Origin: Cupriavidus necator A5-1
GTDB taxonomy: Bacteria; Pseudomonadota; Gammaproteobacteria; Burkholderiales; Burkholderiaceae
Assembly: GCF_000744095.1 (NCBI RefSeq)
Contig: NZ_JQLI01000001.1
Location: 4,216,001-4,280,000, forward strand
Length of the DNA stretch: 64,000 nucleotides
Direction of reading: 5' to 3'
Shown: one piece after another, positions 9,145 to 18,052 of the stretch
Numbering within the stretch: the stretch's first letter is position 1
Layout of the letters: each line of letters opens with the position of its first letter
Position numbers and translations under genes: made by a program
Notes under the pieces: model-generated
What the model saw: the letters and a program-made list of their open reading frames with translations, nothing else
What the model was told of the DNA's origin: nothing
Database searches by the model: none

Positions 9145-9213
9145 GGGTGCGGGTCTCCGGAAGTCGGGATGCAACAGTGTACGCCGGTGGGGATGGCCTT
9201 GCGGTGGCCCTCG

Positions 9214-9774
9214 TCAGACGCGCTCCAGGACGCGATGTGGCGGCGGCGGCAGCCTGACGGCGATTGCATCGCCAGCACGCACCACGCCGCCCGCGATTAC
9301 AATGCCCATGACGCCGGCCTTGCGAATCAGTGTGCCGTCGTCAGCCCGCCCGAGTACCTGTGCGAGCAAACCCGGCTGGAAGGCTTCGATCTGTGCGCAG
9401 GGATTGCGCAGGCCGGTCAGTTCGATAATGGCGCTTTCGCCCAGCGTTAGCTGCGTGCCAACTGGCAGCGCGTACAGGTCGAGGCCTTGCGTGGTGATGT
9501 TCTCGCCGAGATCGGCAGGCCCGACGTCGAAGCCGGCACGTGCCAGTTCGGCGTGAAGCTCGGTGCCGATCAGGTGGACCTGGCGCAGGTTGGGTTGCGT
9601 CGGGTCGACGCGTACACGCGAGCGGTGCTTGACGGTCTGGCCGGCGTGGGCGTCGCCTTCTACGCCGAGGCCTGCCAGCAACTGGATTTCGTCGCGCAGT
9701 TGCTTGGAGAAGTCATGCGTCGCGGCGCTGGCAACGGCGAGGATGGTGGCAGGAAGGATTAGACCGGGCGACAT
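9214..9774 (-). CDS. MOSC domain-containing protein
   Basis: The 186-residue protein spans a single MOSC domain: GVEGDAHAG near residue 38, then VHLIGTELH, GENITTQGLDL near residue 92 and LRNPCAQIEAFQPGL with the conserved Cys at about residue 124. MOSC proteins are predicted to handle sulfur bound to molybdenum or other metals. Stand-alone members of this type resemble YiiM, which reduces N-hydroxylated compounds with a molybdenum cofactor, but this one is shorter. It ends 69 bp before the prolyl aminopeptidase gene. No molybdenum enzyme is adjacent. Confidence 0.85.
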   Translation of the reverse strand: MSPGLILPATILAVASAATHDFSKQLRDEIQLLAGLGVEGDAHAGQTVKHRSRVRVDPTQPNLRQVHLIGTELHAELARAGFDVGPADLGENITTQGLDLYALPVGTQLTLGESAIIELTGLRNPCAQIEAFQPGLLAQVLGRADDGTLIRKAGVMGIVIAGGVVRAGDAIAVRLPPPPHRVLERV

Positions 9775-9862
9775 GAATACAAGCCTTGCTCAGTGTTCCG
9801 TAACTCTACACAGCAACAAGCGAGGCCGTCCGTCCACAGTCCGAAGCACGGAGCTGGGTGCA

Positions 9863-9891
9863 CAAAAAAACCGGCACCCAAAGGTGCCGGT
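9863..9891 (-). terminator. Rho-independent terminator of argG
   Basis: A perfect 9-bp stem ACCGGCACC / GGTGCCGGT (9870-9878 and 9883-9891) with a 4-nt loop is flanked at 9864-9870 by seven A residues. On the minus strand these form a U-tract directly after the hairpin. It lies 38 bp downstream of the argG stop. Confidence 0.92.
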
Positions 9892-9928
9892 CCTCTTACT
9901 GCCAGCGTTGCGCCCTTCAGCGCCCCGC

Positions 9929-11254
9929 TCAGTCTTCCAGCTTCGGCAACGAAGCACTCACCTTCGTCGACAGCAGCCCGGACTTGGCATACGTCTGCAG
10001 CTTCTCGCGCGTATCGACGATATCCAGCGTACGCATCGTCAGCTGGCCGATCCGGTCCAGCGGCGTGAACATCGACTCGCCCTTCTCCATGGTCAGGCGT
10101 TCCGGCTTGTAGGTCAGGTTCGGCGAGGTGGTGTTCAGGATCGAGTAGTCATTGCCGCGGCGCAGTTCGATGGTGACTTCGCCGGTGATGGCGCCGGCCA
10201 CCCAGCGCTGGGCGGTTTCGCGCAGCATGATGGCTTGCGGGTCGAACCAGCGGCCCTGGTACAGCAGGCGGCCCAGGCGGCGGCCGTTGTCGCGGTACTG
10301 CTCGATGGTGTCTTCGTTGTGGATGCCGGTGATCAGGCGCTCGTAGGCGATGAACAGCAGCGCCAGTCCCGGGGCTTCGTAGATGCCGCGGCTCTTGGCT
10401 TCGATGATGCGGTTCTCGATCTGGTCGCTCATGCCCAGGCCATGGCGGCCGCCGATGCGGTTGGCTTCCATGAACAGGTCGACGCTGTTGGCGAAGGTCT
10501 GGCCGTTCAGCGCGACCGGCTGGCCTTCCTCGAAGCGCACGGTCACTTCTTCGCGCTTCACTTCGATGTCATCGCGCCAGAACTGCACACCCATGATCGG
10601 CTGGACGATGCGGATGCCCGAATCCAGGTGCTCCAGGTCCTTGGCCTCGTGGGTGGCGCCCAGCATGTTGGAGTCGGTCGAGTACGCCTTTTCGGCCGAC
10701 ATCTTGTAGTCGAAGCCGTTCTGGCGCATGAACTCGGACATCTCGGCGCGGCCGCCCAGTTCGTCGATGAACTGCTGGTCCAGCCACGGCTTGTAGATCT
10801 GCAGGCCGGGGTTGGTCAGGAGGCCATAGCGGTAGAAGCGCTCGATGTCATTGCCCTTGAACGTGCTGCCATCGCCCCAGATATTGACGCCATCTTCCTT
10901 CATCGCGGCGACCAGCATGGTGCCGGTGACGGCGCGGCCGATCGGGGTGGTGTTGAAGTAGGTGATGCCGGCGGTGGAGATGTGGAACGCACCGCACTGC
11001 ATGGCGGCGATGCCTTCGGCCACCAGTTGCGTGCGGCAGTCGACCAGGCGGGCTTCCTCGGCGCCGTAGGCCTTGGCGCGGCGCGGGATGTCGTCGTAGT
11101 CGGGCTCGTCCGGCTGGCCCAGGTTGGCGGTGTAGGCGTAGGGGACGGCGCCCTTCTGGCGCATCCAGAGGAGTGCCGCGCTGGTGTCAAGGCCGCCGGA
11201 GAAGGCGATTCCGACGCGCTGGCCGGAAGGAATGTGCTGAAGGATGGTAGTCAT
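9929..11254 (-). CDS. argG: Argininosuccinate synthase
   Basis: The 441-residue protein matches the longer, E. coli-type ArgG. The N-terminal ATP-pyrophosphatase loop is AFSGGLDTSAAL (residues 17-28). Further landmarks are the NIWGDGSTFKGNDIERFYR segment, AEKAYSTDSNMLGATHE, and the C-terminal SDQIENRIIEAKSRGIYEAPG. It joins citrulline and aspartate with ATP to form argininosuccinate, the penultimate step of arginine synthesis. The gene stands alone with its own terminator. No clear Shine-Dalgarno sequence precedes the ATG, and the preceding 300 bp hold its promoter. Confidence 0.97.
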   Translation of the reverse strand: MTTILQHIPSGQRVGIAFSGGLDTSAALLWMRQKGAVPYAYTANLGQPDEPDYDDIPRRAKAYGAEEARLVDCRTQLVAEGIAAMQCGAFHISTAGITYFNTTPIGRAVTGTMLVAAMKEDGVNIWGDGSTFKGNDIERFYRYGLLTNPGLQIYKPWLDQQFIDELGGRAEMSEFMRQNGFDYKMSAEKAYSTDSNMLGATHEAKDLEHLDSGIRIVQPIMGVQFWRDDIEVKREEVTVRFEEGQPVALNGQTFANSVDLFMEANRIGGRHGLGMSDQIENRIIEAKSRGIYEAPGLALLFIAYERLITGIHNEDTIEQYRDNGRRLGRLLYQGRWFDPQAIMLRETAQRWVAGAITGEVTIELRRGNDYSILNTTSPNLTYKPERLTMEKGESMFTPLDRIGQLTMRTLDIVDTREKLQTYAKSGLLSTKVSASLPKLED

Positions 11255-11556
11255 CGCCAGAAAATCTAAGTGAATTTGTCGGCTCTTGGGCGGGCTTCCA
11301 CTGCACGCGCCAGGGCGGCGGGAAGCACGGCGACGCGGCCGGCCGAGTCACGTGCCGAGTCAGTGCCAAACGCGAATTGTGACACGGCAGCGCCCACGCG
11401 CCAAACGGCGGGGCAGGCCGGGGCGGCGGCGCCACCCGTACTGCAGCGTCCCTGAGCGTTGAAATCCCGCGAACGCGCCTTTCAAAACTCTCGACTGGTT
11501 CGCCTGGAAGCCCCTCCCTATACTCCGCCGCATAGTCGTTCGAAAGCGGAGTCATC
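11255..11556. other. Divergent intergenic region argG / CoA-transferase
   Basis: This stretch of about 300 bp must contain the argG promoter on the minus strand and the CoA-transferase promoter on the plus strand. I see no strong hairpin, no recognisable gene, and no convincing consensus promoter. A GGAG element at 11548-11551 serves as ribosome-binding site for the plus-strand gene. Confidence 0.6.
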
Positions 11557-12717
11557 ATGCTGCATCGCGCCCTGGCAGGGGTCCGTGTCCTGGACCTGTC
11601 GCGCATCCTGGCCGGTCCCTGGTGTACCCAGAACCTGGCCGACCTGGGCGCCGAGGTGACCAAGGTCGAGCACCCGCAGCGGGGCGACGATACCCGTGGT
11701 TGGGGTCCGCCCTACCTGGAGTCGCCCGGCACCGAGGGCGATGCCCGCCTGTCCGGCTACTTCATCTGCTGCAACCGCGGCAAGCGCTCGGTCGCGATCG
11801 ACTACGGCACGCCCGAGGGTGCGGCGCAGGTACGCGAACTGGCGCGCGAGGCTGACGTGCTGGTGGAGAACTACAAGGTCGGCACGCTGCGCCGCTACGG
11901 GCTGGACTACGACACGCTCAAGGCGATCAATCCGCGGCTGATCTACCTGTCGATCACCGGCTTCGGCCAGAGCGGGCCGATGGCCGACAAGCCCGGCTAT
12001 GACTACGTGTTCCAGGGCATGGGCGGGCTGATGAGCTATACCGGCCAGCCTGACGGCGCGCCGGGCGCCGGGCCGCTGCGCACCGGCGTGGCGGTGGTGG
12101 ACCTGAGCACCGGCATGTATGCGACCTCGGCCGTGCTGGCCGCGCTGTACCAGCGCCAGGCCACCGGCATGGGCACGCAACTCGATATCGCGCTGCTGGA
12201 CGTGGCGGTGGCGATGAACGCCAACCAGGCCGCCAACTACCTGGTGTCCGGCCAGAACCCGCAGCGCAGCGGCAACGCGCATCCGAACTGCGCGCCGTAT
12301 GAAGTGTTCCGCTGCGCCGACGGCCACCTGATTCTGGCGATCGGCAATGACGGCCAGTTCGCCCGCTTCTGCATCGTGGCTGGCCTGGCTGAACTGGCGC
12401 AGGACCCGCGCTATGCCACCAACTCGGCGCGCATCGAACACCTGCCGGCGCTGCGCGCGCTGCTGACGGAAGTCTTCGCCACGCGCACCCGTGCTGCATG
12501 GACCGAGGCCTTCGATGCCAACGGCGTGCCCTGGGGGCCGATCCACACCATGGATGAGGTCTTCGCCCATCCGCAGGTGCAGCACCGCGGCCTGATGCAG
12601 GTGGCCGAGCACCCCGTAATGGGCCGCGTGCCGATGGTGCGCAACCCGATGCTGGCGGGGCACGACGGCCCGCTGCCACCGCCGCCGCTGCTCGGCGAGC
12701 ACAGTCCGGCGAGCTGA
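11557..12717 (+). CDS. CaiB/BaiF family (class III) CoA-transferase
   Basis: The 386-residue protein begins with the family signature GVRVLDLSRILAGPWCTQNL. It carries NRGKRSVAIDY, VLVENYKVGTLRRYGL and the catalytic Asp in VVDLSTGMYA (about residue 182). Class III enzymes move CoA between carboxylates through a mixed anhydride on this Asp. The gene heads a probable operon with a Bug receptor (42 bp downstream) and an enoyl-CoA hydratase. The set suggests uptake of a carboxylate, activation by CoA transfer and hydration. The substrate (glutarate-, itaconate- or oxalate-like) cannot be told. Confidence 0.9.
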   Translation: MLHRALAGVRVLDLSRILAGPWCTQNLADLGAEVTKVEHPQRGDDTRGWGPPYLESPGTEGDARLSGYFICCNRGKRSVAIDYGTPEGAAQVRELAREADVLVENYKVGTLRRYGLDYDTLKAINPRLIYLSITGFGQSGPMADKPGYDYVFQGMGGLMSYTGQPDGAPGAGPLRTGVAVVDLSTGMYATSAVLAALYQRQATGMGTQLDIALLDVAVAMNANQAANYLVSGQNPQRSGNAHPNCAPYEVFRCADGHLILAIGNDGQFARFCIVAGLAELAQDPRYATNSARIEHLPALRALLTEVFATRTRAAWTEAFDANGVPWGPIHTMDEVFAHPQVQHRGLMQVAEHPVMGRVPMVRNPMLAGHDGPLPPPPLLGEHSPAS

Positions 12718-12759
12718 CCAACACCACAAGACCGATAACCCTGACACGGAGACCACCTA

Positions 12760-13722
12760 ATGAAGCCAACTCTTATCGCCATTGCCCTGCTCGGCATAGC
12801 AGGTACCGCGCAGGCCGCCGTCTACCCAGACCGGCCGATCAAGCTGATCGTGCCCTACGCCGCCGGCGGCACCACCGACATCATTGCCCGCATCGTCGGC
12901 ACGCGCCTGGGGCCGGTGCTGGGGCAGCCGGTGGTGGTCGAGAACCGACCCGGCGCCGGCGGCGCGGTCGGCAGCGCCTATGCGGCCAAGCAGCCGGCTG
13001 ACGGCTACACGCTGGTGATGGAGGTGGAGAGCTCGCACGCGGTCAATCCCAACGTCTACCTGATGACCGCTTACGACCCGGTCAAGGACTTCGCACCGAT
13101 CAGCAACCTGGCCGACGTGCCCAACGTGCTGGTGGTCAACCCGTCGTTCCCGGCCACGGACCTGCCGGCGTTCATCAAGCTGCTGAAGGCTAATCCGGGC
13201 AAGTACTCGTTTGGCTCGTCCGGCAACGGTGGGCTGAGCCATATGAATGGCGAGCTGTTCATGAACGCCACCGGCACGCGACTGCTGCACGTGCCGTACA
13301 AGGGCCTGGGCCCGGCGCTCAATGATGCGGTCGCGGGCCAGATCCAGGTGGTGTTCGACAATATCCCGTCGTCGTCGGGCCTGATCCAGGGCGGTCGGCT
13401 GAAGCCGCTGGCGGTGGCGGCAAAGCAGCGCCTGAAGGTGCTGCCCAATGTGCCGACCTACGCCGAAGCCGGGCTGCCGGCGATGAACAACCCCTCGTGG
13501 TTCGGCCTTGGCGCTCCCGCCGGCACGCCCGCGCCGATCCTCGACAAGCTCAACGAAGCCGTGCGCAAGGTGCTCGCCGAGCCGGAAGTGGTCGCCGCCA
13601 TCGAGACACAGGGCGCGATCCCGGCGCCGACCTCGCGCCAGGCCTTCTCCGAGCTGGTGCGCGGCCAGAACGCGCACTGGAAGAAGGTGGTCGAGGACAT
13701 CCACTTCACCAAGCTGCAGTAA
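12760..13722 (+). CDS. Tripartite tricarboxylate transporter (Bug) receptor
   Basis: The 320-residue protein has a signal peptide ending at about GTAQA (residues 15-20) and the TctC/Bug fold: YPDRPIKLIVPYAAGGTTD, PGAGGAVGS, LLHVPYKGLGPALND, and the typical AQRLKVLPNVPTYAEAGLP-type segment near residue 230. Bug proteins capture carboxylates in the periplasm; many act as orphan receptors without their membrane partners, and none is visible here. It sits between a CoA-transferase and an enoyl-CoA hydratase (12-bp gap) and should feed that pathway. A GGAG ribosome-binding site precedes the ATG. Confidence 0.92.
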   Translation: MKPTLIAIALLGIAGTAQAAVYPDRPIKLIVPYAAGGTTDIIARIVGTRLGPVLGQPVVVENRPGAGGAVGSAYAAKQPADGYTLVMEVESSHAVNPNVYLMTAYDPVKDFAPISNLADVPNVLVVNPSFPATDLPAFIKLLKANPGKYSFGSSGNGGLSHMNGELFMNATGTRLLHVPYKGLGPALNDAVAGQIQVVFDNIPSSSGLIQGGRLKPLAVAAKQRLKVLPNVPTYAEAGLPAMNNPSWFGLGAPAGTPAPILDKLNEAVRKVLAEPEVVAAIETQGAIPAPTSRQAFSELVRGQNAHWKKVVEDIHFTKLQ

Positions 13723-13734
13723 GCAAGGACCGAC

Positions 13735-14511
13735 ATGAGCGAACAACAGCACGAACAACACGCCGGCGTCGAGATCGACGCGCGCGGCATTGCCACCGTC
13801 ACCATCCGCGACGCGGGTTCCCTCAACATCTTGAGCACGCCGGTGATCGCCTCGCTGACGCGCGCCGTCGAAGCACTGGCCGCCAATGACGCCGTGCGCG
13901 TACTGGTGCTGCGCGGCGCGGGCGAGAAGGGATTTGTGGGCGGCGCCGATATCAAGGAGATGGCGGCGCTGGACCGCGAGAGCGCCGAAGCGTTTATCAG
14001 CGGCCTGCGCCTCTTGTGCGACGCGGTGCGCCACTTGCCGGTGCCGGTGATCGCGCGCATGCCGGGCTGGTGCCTCGGCGGCGGGCTGGAGCTGGCGCTG
14101 GCGTGCGATATCCGCATCGCCGCCGACAATGCGCAGCTCGGCATGCCGGAAGTGAAGGTCGGCATCCCCTCGGTGATCCACGCCGCGCTGATGCCGCGCC
14201 TGATCGGCAATGCGCGCACGGCGTGGATGCTGCTGACCGGCGAGATCACTGACGCCGCCGAGGCGCTGCAGTGGGGCCTGGTCAGCCGGGTGGTGCCGCT
14301 GGCGGAACTGGACCTGGAAGTCGAGCGCGTGGCCGCGCTGCTGGCCGGCTTCGGCCCCGTGGCATTGCGTCAGCAGAAGCGCCTGCTGCGCGAGTGGGAA
14401 GATGCGCCGCTGGATGTGTCGATCAACAACAGTGTGGCCGAGTTCGGCAGCGCCTTCGACACCGGCGAGCCGCAGCAGCACATGGCGACCTTCCTGAATC
14501 GCAAGCGCTGA
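13735..14511 (+). CDS. Enoyl-CoA hydratase/isomerase family protein
   Basis: The 258-residue crotonase-fold protein has the first oxyanion-hole motif GAGEKGFVGGADIKEM near residue 62 and the second, GWCLGGGLELALACD, near residue 105. MPEVKVGIPS near residue 140 holds the usual catalytic Glu region. The C-terminal helices are of normal length. It is likely to hydrate or cleave the acyl-CoA generated by the upstream CoA-transferase; a lyase or decarboxylase activity of the same fold is possible. It is the third gene of the operon, and a LysR gene faces it only 7 bp beyond the stop. Confidence 0.88.
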   Translation: MSEQQHEQHAGVEIDARGIATVTIRDAGSLNILSTPVIASLTRAVEALAANDAVRVLVLRGAGEKGFVGGADIKEMAALDRESAEAFISGLRLLCDAVRHLPVPVIARMPGWCLGGGLELALACDIRIAADNAQLGMPEVKVGIPSVIHAALMPRLIGNARTAWMLLTGEITDAAEALQWGLVSRVVPLAELDLEVERVAALLAGFGPVALRQQKRLLREWEDAPLDVSINNSVAEFGSAFDTGEPQQHMATFLNRKR

Positions 14512-14518
14512 GGCGTTG

Positions 14519-15454
14519 CTACGGCGCCGTGCTGGCCACGGCGCCGCCTTCGCGCGTGGCGACCACGCGTGGATCGTTCAGCAGGAACTGCGCGAACGCC
14601 TCGGCAAATGCCGGCAGCTTGCCGTCGGCGCGCACGATCAGGTTCAGTTCGCGCAGCGCCCACGGCTCGGCCAGCCGCACGCCGACCACGCGTGCCTCGC
14701 GCAGCGCCTGGGCCGCCACGCTGCGCGGCACCAGCGCCACCCCGACCCCGGCTTCCGCCAGCGACAGCACCGCATCGAAGCTGTGCGCATGCAGCCGCAC
14801 GTTGGGGCTCTTGCCCGCGCGCTGCGCCATGTCGCGCAGGAACAGGAAGTTGCTGCTGGTGCGGCTCATGCAGACAAAGTCGAACGCCAGCGCCGCGCCG
14901 AAGCGCACCTCCGGCTCGCGTGCGAGCGGGTGGTCCGCGGCCACCGCCAGGATCAGCTCGTCGCGCGCATAGCGCACGGAACGCACGCCGCTGGTCTCGA
15001 AATCGCCGGCAAGGATGCCGACGTCCGCTTCGTGCGCCGCGACCGCCGTCAGGATCGCCTGGCTGGCGCGTTCCTCCAGATCGATGTTCACGTCGGGATT
15101 GGCCAGCAGGAAACGGCTCACGCTCGGGATGATGAAGCCGTTGAGCGAACTGCTGTTGGCCAGCAACCGGATATTGCCCTTCAACCCCGCCGAGAAGCGT
15201 CCGACTTCGCCATGCATGCGCTCGACGCCAAGCAGCAGTTCGCGCACGTGGACCAGCAGCGTCTCGCCAGCCGGTGTCAACTCCATGCCGCGCGCATTGC
15301 GCACGAACAGTGACGTGCCCATCGCATGCTCCAGGTTCTTCAGGCGATAGCTCGCCGCTGAGGCAGTGATATGCGTGGCCAATGCGCCGCCGGAGAGACT
15401 TTGTGCGTCGGCAATGGCCTGGAACAGGCGCAGGTCGGTCAGTTCGTAACGCAA
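14519..15454 (-). CDS. LysR-family transcriptional regulator, probable regulator of the CoA-transferase operon
   Basis: The protein is 311 residues if it starts at the TTG at 15454, preceded by GGAG with 5-nt spacing; the resulting start MRYELTDLRLFQAIADAQS aligns with the family N-terminus. An ATG further upstream (15613) would add 53 residues with no family resemblance. The winged helix spans residues 5-65 with an atypical recognition segment (HITASAASYRLKNLEHAMG). The effector-binding domain follows (ADVGILAGDFETSGVRSV). It is convergent with the CoA-transferase/Bug/hydratase operon, and regulating that operon is a reasonable but unproven role. Confidence 0.82.
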   Translation of the reverse strand: MRYELTDLRLFQAIADAQSLSGGALATHITASAASYRLKNLEHAMGTSLFVRNARGMELTPAGETLLVHVRELLLGVERMHGEVGRFSAGLKGNIRLLANSSSLNGFIIPSVSRFLLANPDVNIDLEERASQAILTAVAAHEADVGILAGDFETSGVRSVRYARDELILAVAADHPLAREPEVRFGAALAFDFVCMSRTSSNFLFLRDMAQRAGKSPNVRLHAHSFDAVLSLAEAGVGVALVPRSVAAQALREARVVGVRLAEPWALRELNLIVRADGKLPAFAEAFAQFLLNDPRVVATREGGAVASTAP

Positions 15455-15705
15455 GGCAACTCCGTTTGTCCCGGCAAGGTCGAAGGATTGGCGATGTGGC
15501 GGCCATTCTAGTGCAGCGCCGCATGGTGCCCGCCTCGGGCACCAGAAATGCTGACGCCAATTGATGTGGACGCCTTCCATTTTGTTTGCTAAGGTGTTGT
15601 GGACGGCGTACACAAATGCGTGCGCCAGTTGCCAGCGCGCCGGTTCTCACGCGCCATGCCGATATCCAGGGCGCCTTTCGCGGCGGCCTACCTACAGGAG
15701 TTGTC

Positions 15706-16131
15706 ATGCAAGTCCAGCCCTATCTGTTTTTCGAAGGCCGTTGCGATGAAGCCGTCGAGTTCTACAAGCAGACCCTCGGCGCCAAGGTCAACATGCGGAT
15801 GACGTTCAAGGAAAACCCGGATGCCGACAAGGCCAGCCCGGGCTGCCAGCCCGCGGCCGGCACGGAAGACAAGGTCATGCACATGGAGTTCCAGATCGGC
15901 GACAGCGTGATCATGGCCTCCGATGGCCGCTGCTCGAACCAGCCAAACTTCCAGGGCTTCGGCCTGTCGATCAACTACCCTGACAAGGCCGCGGTCGAGA
16001 AGGCCTTCAATGGCCTGAAGGAAGGCGGCCAGGTGGTGATGCCGCTGGACAAGACCTTCTTTGCCGATCAGTTCGGCATGGTCACCGACCGTTTCGGCAT
16101 CATGTGGCTGCTGCTGACCGCGCCGAAGTAG
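15706..16131 (+). CDS. VOC family protein, PhnB/YjdN-like
   Basis: The 141-residue protein consists of two beta-alpha-beta-beta-beta modules of the vicinal oxygen chelate fold. It starts with QPYLFFEGRCDEAVEFYKQTLGA and ends with DQFGMVTDRFGIMWLL, as in PhnB/YjdN proteins. These are often annotated as 3-demethylubiquinone methyltransferase-like or glyoxalase-like, but no activity is established for this clade. A strong ACAGGAG ribosome-binding site selects the ATG. It stands alone, ahead of slyX. Confidence 0.9.
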   Translation: MQVQPYLFFEGRCDEAVEFYKQTLGAKVNMRMTFKENPDADKASPGCQPAAGTEDKVMHMEFQIGDSVIMASDGRCSNQPNFQGFGLSINYPDKAAVEKAFNGLKEGGQVVMPLDKTFFADQFGMVTDRFGIMWLLLTAPK

Positions 16132-16155
16132 GCGGCGAGTGGTGAGGTTTCGTGC

Positions 16156-16213
16156 GGGTTTCCCGGCAGGGACGCGCCCCGGGCTTACAATGCGCCGCCT
16201 GCCGGAGAAACCC
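16156..16213 (+). promoter_or_regulatory. Inverted repeat flanking a -10-like element upstream of slyX
   Basis: The arms GGGTTTCCCGGCAGG (16156-16170) and CCTGCCGGAGAAACCC (16198-16213) are complementary except for one extra base. Between them lies TACAAT (about 16185-16190), a plausible -10 hexamer. The arrangement could be an operator straddling the promoter, or a hairpin if transcription starts further upstream. Confidence 0.45.
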
Positions 16214-16226
16214 ACGAGACCACGCC

Positions 16227-16430
16227 ATGGACGACCGCATCACCGAACTCGAAATCAAGCTCGCCTTCCAGGAAGACCTGCTTGAAACCCTGAACGCCAC
16301 CGTGGCCCGCCAGCAGCAGCAGATGGACCTGCTGCAGGAGCAGTTCCGCGCGCTGTACCAGCAGGTGCGCAGCGCCGCCACCACGGCCGCCGAGGCCGAT
16401 CCCCAGCAGGAAATTCCGCCGCACTACTGA
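16227..16430 (+). CDS. slyX: SlyX family protein
   Basis: The 67-residue protein starts with DDRITELEIKLAFQEDLLETLN and is predicted to be a single long coiled coil rich in Gln and Leu. It ends in the family signature PPHY. SlyX is conserved in gamma- and beta-proteobacteria, often beside slyD or other small genes, and has no assigned biochemical function. The ribosome-binding site is weak. Confidence 0.93.
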   Translation: MDDRITELEIKLAFQEDLLETLNATVARQQQQMDLLQEQFRALYQQVRSAATTAAEADPQQEIPPHY

Positions 16431-16551
16431 TCTCCGCGGCCCGCTCCGGCACGGACCCATTGGCCATGTGACGGAACGCCATCCCGCGCGCGCGGTCTGA
16501 CTGGCTGACTCCATCCCTCGACGCGCCTGCCAGGCGCGCACCATTCGCCAC

Positions 16552-17106
16552 ATGCGCCTGCGCCCTTCCCTGTTCCTCGCCGCGGCCACCATCGCCACCG
16601 CCACCTCCGCACTGGCCGGCTACAACGTCTGGACCGGCGAATACACGCTGAGCCGCCAGGAACTGCAGACCGCCCTCGAAAAGCGCTTTCCGGCCACGCT
16701 GCGCTATGCCGAAGTGGTCAGCGTGCAGCTGAGCCATCCGCGCCTGGTGCTCGATGAGGCCAACAACCGCGTGACCACCCAGGTCGACGCGCGCCTGACC
16801 AACGCCCTGCTGCCTTCGCCGCCGGTGGACGGCAAGCTCTCGCTGAACAGCGGCGTGCGCTACGACCCGGCCAAACGCGCGGTGCTGCTCGACAACCCGA
16901 CCGTGCAGCAGGTGGAAGTGGCCGGCATGGCCCAGTATCGCGAGCAGCTCAATGCGATCGGTGCGGTGGTTGCGCAGCAGTTGCTGAAGGACTATCCGGT
17001 GTACACCTTCAAGCCCGAGGAGTTGCGCTTCGGCGGCCAGGAGGTGGAGCCGGGCGCGATCACGGTGGGCAAGGACGAGGTGCGGGTGGAGGTGAAGCAG
17101 CGGTAG
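16552..17106 (+). CDS. DUF1439 (YceB-like) secreted protein
   Basis: The 184-residue protein has a cleavable signal peptide (residues 1 to about 22, ending SALAG). The body (residues 25-180) resembles DUF1439 proteins such as YceB: YTLSRQELQTALEKRFPATL at the start, then alternating beta strands. No lipobox Cys is present, so unlike E. coli YceB it should be a soluble periplasmic protein. The fold is related to lipid-binding TULIP-like proteins, but function is unknown. It lies 121 bp after slyX. Confidence 0.8.
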   Translation: MRLRPSLFLAAATIATATSALAGYNVWTGEYTLSRQELQTALEKRFPATLRYAEVVSVQLSHPRLVLDEANNRVTTQVDARLTNALLPSPPVDGKLSLNSGVRYDPAKRAVLLDNPTVQQVEVAGMAQYREQLNAIGAVVAQQLLKDYPVYTFKPEELRFGGQEVEPGAITVGKDEVRVEVKQR

Positions 17107-17155
17107 GCTACACCGGCGTGCGGCCAGCGTCCGTCCTCGCATGCTCACCCCGGCC

Positions 17156-18052
17156 TCACCCCCGCCCACCGCGGAACCCCAGCGCCAGTCCAGCCAGCAC
17201 CGCGAACATTCCCGCAATCGCCAGCGGCGCCATCCGGTTGCCGAGCAGCAGGTAGTCCAGCAACGCCGTGCCCGCGGGCACCAGGTAGAACAGGCTGGTC
17301 ACATTGACCAGGTTGCCCGCGCGGATCAGCCGATAGAACAGCAGCGTCGCGCCGATCGAGATCCCAAGCGTCAGCCACAGCAGCGGCAGCGCAAACGCCA
17401 GCGCTGGTTCGAACGCAAAAGGCTGGAACGGCAGGCACAGCAGGCATGCCGCAAGGCTCGCGCCGTACTGCAGCGGCAGCACTTCGGCAGGCGCGCGCGT
17501 GATGCGCTTCTGCAGGATCGCGCCCACCGTCATGCTGGCGAGCGAGGCCAGCGCGCACAGCACGCCCCCCAGCGACAGCCGCGCCAGCAACAAGCTTTCG
17601 GCCACCACCAGCGCCAGCCCTGCAAGCGCCAGCGCCAGTCCGGCCAGGCGTAGCGCGGAGAAGCGCCGCTCGGTCAGCAGCAGCGTCAGCATCGGCTGCG
17701 CGCCGAGCACGGTGGCCAGCACGCCAGGCGTCATGCCGTGGTCGAGGGCGAGGAAGTAGAACACGGAATAGCCGCCGATCAGCAGCAGCCCGGTCAGCGC
17801 CGCGTGCAGCCGTTCTCCGCGTGGCGGCAGCATCTGGTGCCGCGCCAGGCCGATGGCGCCAAGCACGGCAAGCACCAGCGCAAAGCGCAGCGTCAGCAGG
17901 GCGAACGGCGTGGCGTGGTCGAGCGCCAGCCGGGCGGCAATCGCGCCGCTGCTCCACAGCAGCACGAACAGCGGCGTGGCCCAGTCGGAGGCCTGGTTAC
18001 GTGTGTCGGTCGCGGCGCCCAATTGCGCCGCGCAGTCTTTTTCGATCGTCAT
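17156..18052 (-). CDS. EamA/DMT-family transporter
   Basis: This is a membrane protein of about 298 residues with ten predicted helices arranged as two EamA repeats. The first starts at WATPLFVLLWSSGAIAARLA; the second holds GGVLCALASLASMTVGAIL. Drug/metabolite transporters of this type export amino acids, metabolites or drugs across the inner membrane; the substrate cannot be predicted. Start codons at 18061 and 18052 differ by three residues and neither is clearly better. The next gene downstream (DUF1439) is convergent. Confidence 0.88.
   Translation of the reverse strand: MTIEKDCAAQLGAATDTRNQASDWATPLFVLLWSSGAIAARLALDHATPFALLTLRFALVLAVLGAIGLARHQMLPPRGERLHAALTGLLLIGGYSVFYFLALDHGMTPGVLATVLGAQPMLTLLLTERRFSALRLAGLALALAGLALVVAESLLLARLSLGGVLCALASLASMTVGAILQKRITRAPAEVLPLQYGASLAACLLCLPFQPFAFEPALAFALPLLWLTLGISIGATLLFYRLIRAGNLVNVTSLFYLVPAGTALLDYLLLGNRMAPLAIAGMFAVLAGLALGFRGGRG

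Noticed and set aside
9563..11269. 568-codon open frame opposite argG
   Set aside because: Antisense shadow of a certain gene in GC-rich DNA; residue composition (His/Gln/Arg/Val) and lack of family resemblance are typical of such frames.
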